DNA from: Ariolimax columbianus
Taxonomy: Eukaryota > Mollusca > Gastropoda > Stylommatophora > Arionidae
Assembly (NCBI GenBank): GCA_036924085.1
Contig: JAVGWX010000007.1
Coordinates: 100,777,886-100,841,885, forward strand
Length of the DNA: 64,000 bases
Reading direction: 5' to 3'
The notes under the pieces: generated by a model
Seen by the model: the letters and a program-made list of their open reading frames with translations, nothing else
Told to the model about the DNA's origin: nothing
Database searches by the model: none
Position numbers and translations under genes: made by a program
Shown here: positions 23,101-35,159 of the stretch, in pieces
Position numbering within the stretch: position 1 is the first letter of the stretch
How the letters are laid out: the number at the start of each line of letters is the position of its first letter

Positions 23101-26100
23101 CACCCATCATTAACTCACCAACCCCTCATTAACGCACCAACCCCTCACTAACTCACCAACCCCTCACTAACTCACCAACCCCTCACTAACTCACCAACCC
23201 CTCATTAACTCACCAACCCCTCACTAACTCACCAACCCCTCACTAACTCACCCACCCCTCATTAACTCACCCACCCCTCACTAAGTCACAAACCCCTCAC
23301 TAACTCACCAACCACTCACTAACTCACCAACCCCTCACTAACTCACAAACCCCTCACTAAGTCACCAACCTCTCACTAACTCACCAACCCCTCATAAACT
23401 CACCCACCCATCATTAACTCACCCACCCCTCACTAACGCACCAACCCCTCACAAACTCACCAACCCCTCACTAACTCACCAACCCCTCACTAACTCACCA
23501 ACCCCTCATTAACTCACATCCCCCTCACTAACTCACCAACCCCTCATTAACTCACCCACCCTCACTAACTCACCAGCCCCTTACTATATCACCAACCCCT
23601 CACTAACTCACAAACCCCTCACTAAGTCACCAACCCCTCACTAACTCACCAACCCCTCACTAACTCACCAACCCCTCACTAACTCAACAACCGCTCACTA
23701 ACTCACCAACCCCTCACTAACTCACCAACCCCTCACTAAGTCACCAACCCCTCACTAACTCACCAACCGCTCACTAACTCACCAACCCCTCACTAACTCA
23801 CCAACCCCTCACTAACTCACCAACCGCTCACTAACTCACCAACCCCTCACTAACTCACGAACCCCTCACTAACTCACCAACCCCTCATTAACTCACCCAC
23901 CGCTCACTAAGTCACCAACCCCTCACTAACTCACCAACCCCTCACTAACTCACCTACTCCTCACTAACTCACCAACCCCTCACTAACTCACCAACCCCTC
24001 ACTAACTCACCAACCCCTCACTAACTCACCTACTCCTCACTAAGTCACCAACCCCTCACTAACTCACCAACCCCTCATTAACTCACCAACCCTTCACTAA
24101 GTCACCAACCCCTCACTAAGTCACCAACCCCTCACTAACTCACCAACCCCTCACTAAGTCACCAACCCCTCACTAAGTCACCAACCCCTCACTAATTCAC
24201 CAACCCCTCATTAACTCACACACCGCTCACTAACTCACCAACCCCTCACTAACTCAGCAATCCCTCACTAACTCACCAACCCCTCACTAACTCACCAACC
24301 CCTCACTAACCCACCAACCCCTCACTAACTCACCAACCCCTCACTAAGTCACCAACCCCTCACTAACTCACCAACCCCTCATTAACTCACCCACCGCTCA
24401 CTAAGTCACCAACCCCTCACTAACTCACCAACCCCTCACAAACTCATCTACTCCTCACTAACTCACCAACCCCTCACTAACTCACCAACCCCTCACTAAC
24501 TCACCAACCCCTCACTAACTCACCTACTCCTCACTAAGTTACCAACCCCTCACTAAGTCACCAACCCCTCACTAACTCATCAACCCCTCATTAACTCACC
24601 AACCCCTCACTAAGTCACCAACCCCTCACTAAGTCACCAACCGCTCACTAACTCACCAACCCCTCACTAAGTCACCAACCCCTCACTAACTCACCAACCC
24701 CTCACTAACTCACCAACCCCTCACTAACTCACAAACCCCTCACTAACTCACCAACCCCTCACTAACTCACCAACCCCTCACTAAGTCACCAACCCCTCAC
24801 TAACTCACCAACCCCTCACTAACTCACCAACCCCTCACTAACTCACCAACCCCTCACTAACTCACCAACCCCTCACTAACTCACCAACCCCTCACTAACT
24901 CACGAACCCCTCACTAACTCACCAACCCCTCACTAACTCACCAACCCTTCAATAACTCACCAACCCCTCACTAACTCACCCACCCCTCACTAACTCACCA
25001 ACCCCTCACTAACTCACCAACCCCTCACTAACTCACCAACCCCTCACTAACTCACAAACCCCTCACTAACTCACCAACCCCTCACTAACTCACCAACCCC
25101 TAACTAACTCACCCACCCCACATTAACTCACCAACCCTTCACTAACTCACCCACCCCTCACTAACTCACCAACCCCTCACTAACTCACCAACCCCTCACT
25201 AACTCACCAACCCCTCACTAACTCACCCACCCCTCACTAACTCACCAACCCCTCACTAACTCACCAACCCTTCACTAACTCACCAACCCCTCACTAACTC
25301 ACCAACCCCTCAATAACTCACCAACCCCTCACTAACTCACCAACCCCTCACTAACTCACCAACCCCTCACTAACTCACCCACCCCTCACTAACTCACCAA
25401 CCCCTCACTAACTCACCAACCCCTCACTAACTCACCAACCCCTCACTAACTCACCAACCCCTAACTAACTCACCAACCCCTCACTAACTCACCAACCCCT
25501 CACTAACTCACCCACCCCTCACTAACTCACCAACCCCTCACTAACTCACCAACCCCTCACTAACTCACCAACCCCTCATTAACTTACCCACCCCTCACTA
25601 AGTCACCAACCCCTCATTAACTCACCCACCCCTCATTAACTCACCAACCCCTCACTAACTCACCAACCCCTCACTAACTCACTCACCCCTCACTAACTCA
25701 CCAACCCCTCACTAACTCACCAACCCCTAACTAACTCACCAACCCCTCACTAACTCACCAACCCCTCACTAACTCACCCACCCCTCACTAACTCACCAAC
25801 CCCTCACTAACTCACCAACCCCTCACTAACTCACCAACCCCTCATTAACTTACCCACCCCTCACTAAGTCACCAACCCCTCATTAACTCACCCACCCCTC
25901 ATTAACTCACCAACCCCTCACTAACTCACCAACCCCTCACTAACTCACCCACCCCTCACTAACTCACCAACCCCTCACTAACTCACCAACCCCTCACTAA
26001 CTCACCAACCCCTCACTAACTCACCAACCCCTTACTAACTCACCAACCCCTCTCTAACTCACCAACCCCTCTCTAACTCACCAACCCCTCACTAACTCAC

Positions 26101-26895
26101 CCACCCCTCACTAACTCACCAACCCCTCACTAACTCACCAACCCTTCACTAACTCACCAACCCCTCACTAACTCACCAACCCCTCACTAACTCACCAACC
26201 CCTCACTAACTCACCAACCCCTCACTAACTCACCAACCCCTCACTAACTCACCCACCCCTCACTAACTCACCAACCCCTCACTAACTCACCAACCCCTCA
26301 CTAACTCACCAACCCCTCATTAACTTACCCACCCCTCACTAAGTCACCAACCCCTCATTAACTCACCCACCCCTCATTAACTCACCAACCCCTCACTAAC
26401 TCACCAACCCCTCACTAACTCACCCACCCCTCACTAACTCACCAACCCCTCACTAACTCACCAACCCCTCACTAACTCACCAACCCCTCACTAACTCACC
26501 AACCCCTTACTAACTCACCAACCCCTCTCCAACTCACCAACCCCTCTCTAACTCACCAACCCCTCACTAACTCACCAACCCCTCACTAACTCACCAACCC
26601 CTCACTAACTCACCAACCCCTCACTAACTCACCAACCCCTTACTAACTCACCAACCCCTCTCTAACTCACCAACCCCTCTCTAACTCACCAACCCTTCTC
26701 TAACTCACCAACCCCTCTCTAACTCACCAACCCCTCACTAACTCACCAACACCTCACTAACTCACCAACCCCTCACTAACTCACCAACCGCTCATTAACT
26801 CACCCACCCCTCACTAAGTCACTAACCCCTCACTAAGTCACCAACCCCTCACTAACTCACCAACCCCTCACTAACTCACCAACTCCTCACCAGCT
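20195..26895. repeat. 6.7-kb array of a 19-bp unit, about 350 copies
   Basis: The consensus unit is CCAACCCCTCACTAACTCA. Common variants are TAAGTCA, CATTAACTCA, CACCCACCCC, CAACCGCTCA and CCTACTCCTC. The plus strand is nearly G-free and the minus strand carries GGGG and GG runs in every unit. With a period not divisible by three and a stop in each unit, no frame stays open. Variant units show higher-order structure. Pairs of the CCTACTCC variant 76 bp apart occur at 22035/22111, 22529/22605, 23953/24029 and 24447/24523. These pairs are spaced by 494 bp (26 units) and, between blocks, 1,918 bp. An ACATCCCC variant recurs at 21391 and 23518. The second half (after ~24800) is more homogeneous. 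Confidence 0.97.
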
Positions 26896-27249
26896 CATCT
26901 GCACACCACACAGCGTTCTCGCCCTCCTTCCCATTCCCCTCCTCCCAGCAGCAGTCCCGACGGGAGATATCCGGTCAGGGAGGAAGTGACAGATGGATGG
27001 ATTGAGCACGTGAGTTCGCAACCACCCAACCAGGACTGGCACAGTGATGGACAGTTCCTCCTTTTTCTGTTTCCTGCTTTCTGTAATGTTCTTGAATATC
27101 ACACTCCATCACTCTTTCTCATCTTGTCTGTTACTTTTATCATGTGCATGTGGTCCGGCGTTATCTTTATTATTCTCTATTTGAAACAAATGATTATTTG
27201 TCGTGAAAGATCGGCATGTTTGGTTCACTCGGAGAAAAATTGACAATAA
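26896..27249. other. Unique spacer
   Basis: Moderately GC-rich DNA after the satellite. Overlapping short open frames (26887-27102 minus, 26986-27243 plus) have no recognised domain. Confidence 0.4.
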
Positions 27250-27660
27250 CAGCAAATGAAGAAGGACAAATCGTAACAGCAGAAATGAAATACTTTCGAA
27301 GAATATTGGGCGAAACAAGGAAAGAAGAGCAGAAAGGAAAGACATCGGGAGACTGGGGGGAACAACACCAGTATTAGACTACATTAACAGACAGCAATTG
27401 AAATGGTTTGGCCACGTAACAAGCTTACCATGCCACAGCACACCCTCCCCTACCCCATCTCCCCCGCCCCTCCCCATCACGCAATGCTATTTAGATACAC
27501 CGGATTCAAGGTCAAAGGCACGCCACGAGAAAGGTGGACACAGATATATCTGAGGAGATGAATGCCACGGTGCAAGAGGAACAATATCGGACTCTTTCCA
27601 GAGATCTCTTCATAAGCTGAAGCTGAAAGACAAAACAATGACACCTCCATAAAGAAGAAC
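27250..27660 (+). pseudogene. RTE-like LINE C-terminal fragment
   Basis: Broken plus frames read TAEMKYFRRILGETRK, then (shifted) TPVLDYINRQQLKWFGHV, then TPRERWTQIYLRR, and MNATVQEEQYRTLSRD. This is the end of a LINE ORF2 (EMK.LRRI.G.TR.D, QQL.WFGHV, R.RKRW). It has several indels. A purine-rich (GAA)n run follows, as in the tails of other LINEs in this window. Confidence 0.7.
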
Positions 27661-27663
27661 AAT

Positions 27664-27842
27664 TAGAAGAAGAAGAAGAACAACAACAACAACAAGAAGA
27701 CAAAGAAAAACTAAGACAAAGAAGAAGAAGAAGAGGAAGAAGCAGAAGAAGAAGAAGAAGAAGAAGCAGAAGAAGAAGAAGAAGAAGAAGAAGAAGAAGA
27801 AGAAGAAGAAGCAGAAGAAGAAGAAGAGAAGAAGAAGAAGAA
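27664..27842. repeat. (GAA)n microsatellite, about 180 bp
   Basis: Imperfect GAA/CAA/GCA trinucleotide run directly after a LINE 3' fragment, probably an expanded retrotransposon tail. Minus-strand leucine- or phenylalanine-rich frames across it are artefacts. Confidence 0.95.
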
Positions 27843-28280
27843 CGTACACATCCAACAACAAAAAGAAAAAAAGAAACTGAGCTAATAGAACGGCAGATCC
27901 GACCCGCCGACAATAGGTGACGAAATCGCTTATTGCAATAGAGAGAGGTTAAGGGCCTCGCCAACTGAACATGCGAAAAGCGAGACAAGGCGCTATCGTC
28001 AGCTGAAGGTCCGTGGTGTGGTTCTGTGTGCCTAAGACTTCACTGTATTCTCTGTTGTTGACTGCCCATGTTTACCCAGCTCAAGAAATGCACGTCTACG
28101 TTACCTTTGTCCTTCAAGTGTCATTCGTTCACATATGACTGTCTCAGAGATTACCCGTTTCCTCTATTGGAATAAGAATATTCTAGAAGAATGTTCGACT
28201 ACATCCTTTAGCGAAATCCATGGATGAATAACACCTTTGTCCCTTCTGTTCTCAAAAGTGTTTCTAACTTTTCACTTTCT
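27843..28280. other. Spacer, nothing recognised
   Basis: No domain, RNA gene or repeat visible. Confidence 0.4.
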
Positions 28281-28430
28281 CTTAATACTTCTGTCACTCT
28301 TTTTCTCTCAATACTTCTGTCACTCTTTTTCTCTTAATACTTCTGTCACTCTTTTTCTCTTAATACTTCTGTCACTCTTTTTCTCTCAATAATTCTGGCA
28401 CCCCTTTTCTCTCAATACATCTCCCCCTCC
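28281..28430. repeat. 26-bp tandem repeat, about 6 copies
   Basis: The unit contains TTAATACTTCTGTCACTCTT plus TTTCTC. The last two units are diverged. Confidence 0.9.
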
Positions 28431-28724
28431 TCTCTCATTTCCTTGATTCACTTCTTAATTTCTCTCAATTCTTCTCTCATTTACTTTCTTTCAATCCTTT
28501 TATCAATCCTCTTTCTTTTCAAGAAATACATCTCTCCCATTTCTAAGAATCAGGGGCAACATTCTCCCAGTGATACCGAAACGCTCTCAATTCTTTTAGT
28601 AGTTATGTCACTTACTTCTGTCTCCCAATAGTTCAGTCACTTCTTCCTTTGCCTCAGTCCTTCTGTCACTATCTTACTACCTAAAGCTATTTTTCCAGAG
28701 CTTTGTGACTGAATTAACTGCGTA

Positions 28725-28930
28725 GAGTTTGGGACATAATTCATTCTGTAGAGTTTGTGACATAATTCATTCTGTAGAGTTTGTGACATAATTCATTCTG
28801 CAGAGTTTGTGACATAATTCATTCTGTAGAGTTTGTGACATAATTCATTCTGTAGAGTTTGTGACATAATTCATTCTGTAGAGTTTGTGACATAATTCAA
28901 TCCTCAGAGTTCGTGACATAATTTATTCTA
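28725..28930. repeat. 26-bp tandem repeat, about 8 copies
   Basis: The unit contains GAGTTTGTGACATAATTCAT plus TCTGTA. It has the same period as the array 300 bp upstream but an unrelated sequence. Confidence 0.95.
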
Positions 28931-29412
28931 CGCATATCTGTGTTACACTTTTCTCTCTGAATATTTATGTGATAGAATTGTCTCTGCAGGATTCTACGAC
29001 AGGATTAACTAAACTAATCCAGTTTGTAGCAGGATTATACTATGCAACGGTCAGTGAAAGTTATGTGATATGATTATCTCTGTCGGGTTATTTGGTAGAT
29101 TATCTATGTAGAGGTTTGTGCTGTGATAAACTCAATAGTTTGCTTTCATCATTTATATCTCGGATATGTAATTATCTAATCGGTATCGACTGAGATCCCA
29201 TCTCGAAAATGAGAGATCTGCTAATATATTCGACAATAAATCTGCTAAACAATTGATTGACATGCCAATAATATTCAACCACGTGATTGTATGAACGGCT
29301 GCTCACCAATTTTCTCGTTATTATCATCCCCTGTATTATTTGAAAAAAATTCAAAGTTAAATTGAATTTGAGATAATTGGTATTATATTCCAGAAAATGT
29401 CTGCATAGACAA
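28931..29412. other. AT-rich spacer
   Basis: Degenerate AGTTTGTG-like words up to about 29130, otherwise nothing recognised. Confidence 0.4.
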
Positions 29413-29691
29413 ACTTGGCAGAGATGGGCAGACAAAGATCTTTTGACAGAACGAGACACTGTAGACTTAAGGCACACCCCCACAGAATGGATCTCAGAGA
29501 CACAGCCACGTGCGATTGTGGAGCACCCAAGCAAACACTAGAACATTTTTTTGCAAGAATGCCCTACCTGTGCAGACCAAAGAGAGGCAGTCTGACCTGG
29601 GGGAACGACCATGCTCGAAAGGCTGTGGAGGACCGGCGAAGACCTGAAACGTGCAGTCTCCTTCGTGAACCTCACTAGAAGCATAGCATGA
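29413..29691 (+). pseudogene. LINE C-terminus with zinc-knuckle motif
   Basis: The frame 29415-29620 includes HCRLKAHPHRMDLRDTATCD then CGAPKQTLEHFFARMPYLC, the C-x-C-x(~9)-H-x(~5)-C end of an I/Jockey-group LINE ORF2. After a frameshift it continues from 29608 as MLERLWRTGEDLKRAVSFVN and LTRSIA, then TGA at 29689-29691. The last codons are the first unit of the tandem array that follows. The element is truncated upstream. Confidence 0.75.
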
Positions 29692-31370
29692 GTTGGTCGT
29701 GAACCGCACTAGAGACATAGCATCAGTTGGTCGTGAACCTCACTAGAAGCCTAGCATCAGTTGGTCGTGAACCTCACTAGAAGCATAGCATGAGTTGGTC
29801 GTGAACCTTACTAGAAGCATAGCATAAGTTGGTCGTGAACCTCACAAGAAGCATAGCATAAGTTGGTCGTGAACCTCACTAGAAGCATAGCATGAGTTGG
29901 TCGTGAACCTCACTAGAAGCATATCATCAGTTGGTCGTGAACCTCACTAGAAGCCAAGCATGAGTTGGTCGTGAACCTCACTAGAAGCATAGCATGAGTT
30001 GGTCGTGAGCCTCACTAGAAGCAAAGCATCAGTTGGTCGTGAACCTCACTAGAAGCATAGCATGAGTTGGTCGTGAACCTAACTAGAAGCATAGCATCAG
30101 TTGGTCGTGAACCTCACTAGAAGCGTAGCATGAGTTGGTCGTGAACCTCACTAGAAGCATAGCATCAGTTGGTCGTGAACCTCACCGGACTAGAAGCATA
30201 TCATCAATTGGTCGTGAACCTCACTAGAAGCATAGCATCAGTTGGTCGTGAACCTCACCGGACAAGAAGCATATCATCAGTTGGTCGTGAACCTCACCGG
30301 ACTAGAAGCATAGCATCAGTTGATCGTGAACCTCACCGGACTAGAAGCATAGCATCAGTTGATCGTGAACCTCACCAAGCTAGAAGCCAAGCATGAGTTG
30401 ATCGTGAACCTCACCGGACTAGATGCATAGCATGAGTTGGTCGTGAGCCTCACCGGACTAGAAGCATAGCATGAGTTGATCGTGAACCTCACCAAGCTAG
30501 AAGCCAAGCATGAGTTGATCGTGAACATCACCGGACTAGAAGCATAGCATGAGTTGGTCGTGAACCTCACTAGAAGCATAGCATCAGTTGGTTATGAACC
30601 TCACCGAACTAAAAGCATAGCATCAGTTGATCGTGAACCTCACCGGACAAGAAGCATATCATCAGTTGGTCGTGAACCTCACCAAGCTAGAAGCCAAGCA
30701 TGAGTTGATTGTGAACCTCACCGGACTAGAAGCATATCATGAGTTGATCGTGAACCTCACCAGACTAGAAGCATAGCATGAGTTGATCGGGAACCTCACA
30801 GGACTAGAAGCATATAATCAGTTGGTCGTGAACCTCACCGGACTAGAAGCATCGCATCAGTTGATCGATGAACCTCACCGGACTGGAAGCATAGCATCAG
30901 TTGGTCACTGGACTAGAAGCACAGCATCAGTTGATGGTGAACCTCACCGAGCTAGAAGTATACCATCAGTTGATCGTTGACCTCACCGGTTAGTTGCATA
31001 GCATCAGTTGATCATTAACCTCACCGGACTAGAAGCACAGCATCAGTTGATCGTGGACCTCACCGGACTAGAAGTACACCATCAGTTGATCGTGGACCTC
31101 ACCGGACTAGAAGTATACCATCAGTTGATCGTGGACCTCACCGAACTAGAAGTATACCATCAGTTGATCGTGGAACTCACCGGACTAGAAGTATACCATC
31201 AGTTGATCGTGGAACTCACCGGACTAGAAGTATACCATCAGTTGATCGTGGACCTCACCAGTTAGAAGCACAGCATCAGTTGATCGTGGACCTCACCGGA
31301 CTAGAAGTATACCATCAGTTGATCGTGGACTTCACCGGACTAGAAACATAGCATCAGTTTATCGATGAAT
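29663..31370. repeat. 34/39-bp tandem repeat, about 45 copies
   Basis: The proximal part (to ~30175) uses a 34-bp unit containing CGTGAACCTCACTAGAAGCA and TAGCATGAGTTGGT. The distal part uses mostly a 39-bp unit with five extra bases (CGGAC) after CTCAC, mixed with 34-bp units around 30200-30600. The 39-bp form keeps a frame open (LTGLEVYHQLIVD, 31008-31265). The first unit coincides with the last codons and stop of the LINE at 29413-29691. Confidence 0.95.
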
Positions 31371-31782
31371 AAGAATATTTTTAATTTATTAAAGCTTTAA
31401 ATTTTAAAAAAGAATCAATGGCCTTCAAAAACTTAGATAATTTTCCTGAAAAAGAAACCTAATCTAAAATACCTTTATTTTCAACTCTACTGGAATATTG
31501 GATGTTTGTTTAAAAAGTTTCTTAGCATATAGTTTCGCTTGAAATAAAAAAAATATTTTAAATGTAGAAATGGCGTCAGAGAGAAAAGTGTTTTTTCCGT
31601 TTTCCAAACAAAACACGATGAACATAAATAAACAATGCACATCACAACATAACTTTCATTGCAAACAAATCTGGACTAAGCTAGTCACACTTATATTTTG
31701 ATGATTCCATTTTTTGGTTGCTTATTCTCGATACGAGAAACCAGTTTAAGTCAGAAATATCAATTAGCTGACATCAATAAAT
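31371..31782. other. AT-rich spacer
   Basis: Very AT-rich; nothing recognised. Confidence 0.4.
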
Positions 31783-32090
31783 TGTTTTGTTTGGATTCTC
31801 TTCTGTGGATAATTGTTTTGTTAATGGATCCCCTTCTTTGGATAATTGTTTTGTTAATGGATCCCCTTCTTTGGATAATTGTTTTGTTAATTGTTCCCCT
31901 TCTGTGGATACTTGTTTTGTTAATGGATCCCCTTCGGTGGATAATTGTTTTGTTAATGGACTACCTTCTGTGGATAATTGTTTTGTTAATGGATTACCTT
32001 CTGTGGATACTTGTTTTGTTAAGGGATTACCTTCTGTGGATAATTGTTTTGTTAATGGATTACCTTCTGTGGATAATGGTTTCGTATGTT
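31783..32090. repeat. 33-bp tandem repeat, about 9 copies
   Basis: The unit contains GGATAATTGTTTTGTTAATG then GA, CCCCTTCTGTG or TACCTTCTGTG. The period is divisible by three, so frames of about 100-140 codons stay open. They are low-complexity and not credible genes. Confidence 0.95.
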
Positions 32091-32351
32091 AAGTTTCATG
32101 AAACAATTACTTTATCCATTTAAATTTATTAATTTTCAACACACACACGCACGCACACGAGCGCACACATACGATCACACACACACACCCACAAAATAAA
32201 ATCAAGCCTCCGTTGGTCCGTATTGAGATGACCACTTGAAGTTTGCCGACATTATTTGACCAGTAATTCTATGGAAATCGGCTGTCATGAAGTACATTTG
32301 AAGACAACAGATAATTCTCTGTTAACGTTCCTAGCTGCCCAGTCTCTGTCA

Positions 32352-33540
32352 GTGAATGGCGAGGGGTATAGACACGGATGATCACCATAGCTCTCTAGAT
32401 GTACAAACGTCGACACCATCCTCTCAGACACCTCTCTTGTTGCTGGTCACAGGCCTGGTTTCTCTTGTTGCTGGTCACAGGCCTGGTTTCTCTTGTTGCT
32501 GGTCACAGGTCTGGTTTCTCTTGTTGCTGGTCACAGGTCTAGTTTCTCTTGTTACTGGACACGGGTCTGGTTTCTCTTTTTGCTGGTCACAGGTCTGGTT
32601 TCTCTTGTTACTGGACACGGGTCTGGTTTCTCTTTTTGCTGGTCACAGGTATGGTTTCTCTTGTTACTGGACACGGGTCTGGTTTCTCTTTTTGTTGGTC
32701 ACAGGTCTGGTTTCTCTTGTTGCTGGTCACAGGTCTGGTTTCTCTTGTTACTGGATAGTGAATGGAGAGGGGTATAGACCCGGATGATCACCATAGCGCT
32801 CTAGATGTACAAACGTCGACACCGTCTTCTCAGACACCTCTCTTGTTGCTGGTCTCAGGTCTGGTTTCTCTTGTTTCTGATCACGGGTTTGGTTTCTCTT
32901 GTTGCTGGTCACGGGTCTGGTTTCTCTTTTTGCTGGTCACAGGTCTGGTTTCTCTTGTTACTGGACACGGGTCTGGTTTCTCTTTTTGCTGGTCACAGGT
33001 ATGGTTTCTCTTGTTACTGGACACGGGTCTGGTTTCTCTTTTTGCTGGTCACAGGTCTGGTTTCTCTTGTTGCTGGTCACAAGTCTGGTTTCTCTTGTTA
33101 CTGGATAGTGAATGGAGAGGGGTATAGACCCGGATGATCACCATAGCTCTCTAGATGTACAAACGTCGACACCGTCTTCTCAGACACCTCTCTTGTTGCT
33201 GGTCTCAGGTCTGGTTTCTCTTGTTTCTGGTCACGGGTCTGGTTTCTCTTGTTGCTGGTCACGGATCTGGTTTCTCTTTTTATTTGTCACATGTCTGGTT
33301 TCTCTTGTTACTGGACACAGGTCTGGTTTCCCCTTTTTACTGGTCACAGGTCTGGTTTCTCATGTTAATGGTCACAGGTCTGGTTTCTCTTGTTGCTGGA
33401 CACAGGTCTGATTTCTCGTTTTGCTGGCCAAAGGTCTGGTTTGTCTTTTTGCTTGTCACATGTCTGGTTTTTTTCTTGTTACTGGCCACAGGTCTCGTTT
33501 CTCTTGTTGCTGGACACAAGTCTGGCTTCACATTGTTGCT
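32352..33540. repeat. 28-bp tandem repeat in three higher-order blocks
   Basis: The 28-bp unit contains CTGGTTTCTCTTGTTGCTGG plus TCACAGGT, with TTTTTGC and TTACTGG variants. Three blocks each begin with the same ~95-bp non-repeat header (GTGAATGG, AGGGGTATAGAC, GATGATCACCATAGC, TCTAGATGTACAAACGTC) at 32352, 32758 and 33108. Block lengths of 406 and 350 bp differ by exactly two 28-bp units. Confidence 0.95.
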
Positions 33541-33549
33541 ATATTAATG

Positions 33550-33835
33550 GATTGCGGATTCTTCAATCGGAGTGCCATCCTCTTTTAGGAGGTCATTCAT
33601 CAACTCGACAATATCACCTCATTCTATTTCTAATGATCTCAGAACGCCCGCTCTTCATCCTCGATACTGCCCAACCAATGCAAAAACAAGTTGGCTTTCT
33701 GTGGTCCAACAGCACATCAGACCACATCTCAAACTGCTGCCCCTGTATCTGTTCAAGAATACCAGCCTCTTCATCGACTACAAAGAAACATTCGATTCTA
33801 AAGAACAATTTGTCTGGCATTGCTAATGAACAATG
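33550..33835 (+). pseudogene. Short LINE RT fragment
   Basis: The frame 33572-33826 includes LFIDYKETFDS, matching RT motif A (F-x-D-Y-K-K-A-F-D-S). Just upstream, in another frame, QVGFLWSNSTSDHISN resembles the QAGFR..RST.D.I..LR block. It is shifted, without FADD, and abuts the end of the 28-bp array. Confidence 0.55.
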
Positions 33836-33916
33836 TATCCATTCATTTTGAAATTTAGTTTCAAATATTGTATAATCTATATTTGTTAAACCCGAGCTAA
33901 GGAACGAGTCAAAAAA

Positions 33917-33992
33917 GTTAGTTAGTTAGTCAGTCAGTCAGTCAGTCAGTCAGTCAGTCAGTCAGTCAGTCAGTTAGTTAGTTAGTTAGTTG
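33917..33992. repeat. (GTTA)n(GTCA)n tetranucleotide run
   Basis: About 19 tetranucleotide units, at the 3' end of the minus-strand LINE below. Probably that element's tail. Confidence 0.9.
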
Positions 33993-34792
33993 CCCATCTC
34001 AAGAAAAGATGGCGACAGCGCCATACATGTTTATTCAGATGTGACTGCATGTGACTGTACAGTCCGATCTGAGTGTGACAAACTCTACCACACGGAAGGC
34101 ACGCGTGAACATAATTTTTAAAAGGTGAAGCTATCAACTTCTGGCAGGCGCTGGCACTGTTCAGTGATGATTGATTTGTTCGAGGTTGGAAGTTATCAAC
34201 TGCTGGTAGGCGCTGGCTCTGTTCAGTGATGATTGATTGGTTCGTGGGTTGGGCTTCAAAGTAGCAAGCAGAAATATTACTTCCGGTTTCTTTGTATTGA
34301 CCGCAAGACCACAGTGAGTATAGGCCTTTTAAAAACACACCCATGGTAGTCTGCATGTCCTGGCCTGACCACACGGCGCAGTCATCAGCAAAGAGTAGAT
34401 CTAAGACGGATGCTTCATTCAGCGTTCTGATGGAATGTAGGTTCATTAGATTGAACAACTGTCCATCCGTACTGTATCTCATATATATGCCATGGGCATA
34501 GCCATGAACAGAAAACATAGCAGCAAATACCGTATTATAGAGTATTGGGGCCTGTTTGATGGCATTTGATGGCATTTGGGACAGGGACTGCTGCACACAG
34601 CACACCGGCCGACATGACATCGTGAAACTGACAGACCCATGTCATGAATGTTTTGGGGCAGCAGAATATCGCCATGATTGTTAGCAAACCATAATTAATA
34701 ATTGACAGGACCAACTGAATGTACAGGATGAAATGTAGCCGCAGCTTCGGGCTTGTAGTTACCGCCGTCTTTGGTACAGCCAGACCCAGCAT
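33993..34792 (-). pseudogene. LINE remnant: RT palm and zinc-finger C-terminus
   Basis: Minus frames from 34792 include FMTWVCQFHDVMSAGVLCAA, FAAMFSV..., MRYSTDGQLFNLMNLHSIRT and LLFADDCAVWSGQDMQTTM (the FADD box, near 34380). This is the palm of a common invertebrate APE-type LINE. The frame then gives QSQRLPAVDNFQPR and jumps, by an internal deletion, to CLPCGRVCHTQIGLYSHMQS, the C2H2-like finger that ends this family (C-x2-C...IGL.SH..SH). It ends at a (TAAC)n-type tetranucleotide tract. The family is the one found at 36619, 36829, 39045 and 46537. Confidence 0.8.
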
Positions 34793-35159
34793 GCATCTCT
34801 GTATGATTTGATCGACATTGATACTTATAATACAGACTGCGATCAGATCTTACACCCAGATTTCCCGAGCTATCGCGCTTTTCAATTATACATCCCTCCA
34901 GGGCAATCAGCTTTCACCGTGGAGTAGTTCCTGGGAATGATCCCGCCTTACTGGCAATGATCGGGGAATTTGATACCCGCGCCCCCTCTCCAGCCTTAGT
35001 AATAATGTTAAACTGGAAGTGAGAAAATCAATAGCAGAACAATTTTAACATTGAGAAGAAATCACATTATTAATCTCTTCAAATGTTTCAACTTTCAGTC
35101 TGACATCATGTTAGCTATGACAAGTGTATTCTCATAGTAACAATTGGACAGGATCAGAC
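34793..35159. other. Spacer, nothing recognised
   Basis: No coding or repeat signal that I can support. Confidence 0.4.

Noticed and set aside
20195..26895. CRISPR array or telomeric repeat
   Set aside because: Units are contiguous with no unique spacers, the genome is animal, and the unit is not TTAGGG-like. It is a minisatellite/satellite.
27512..27988. 158-codon leucine-rich minus-strand frame resembling a secreted or membrane peptide
   Set aside because: It is translated from the (GAA)n microsatellite.
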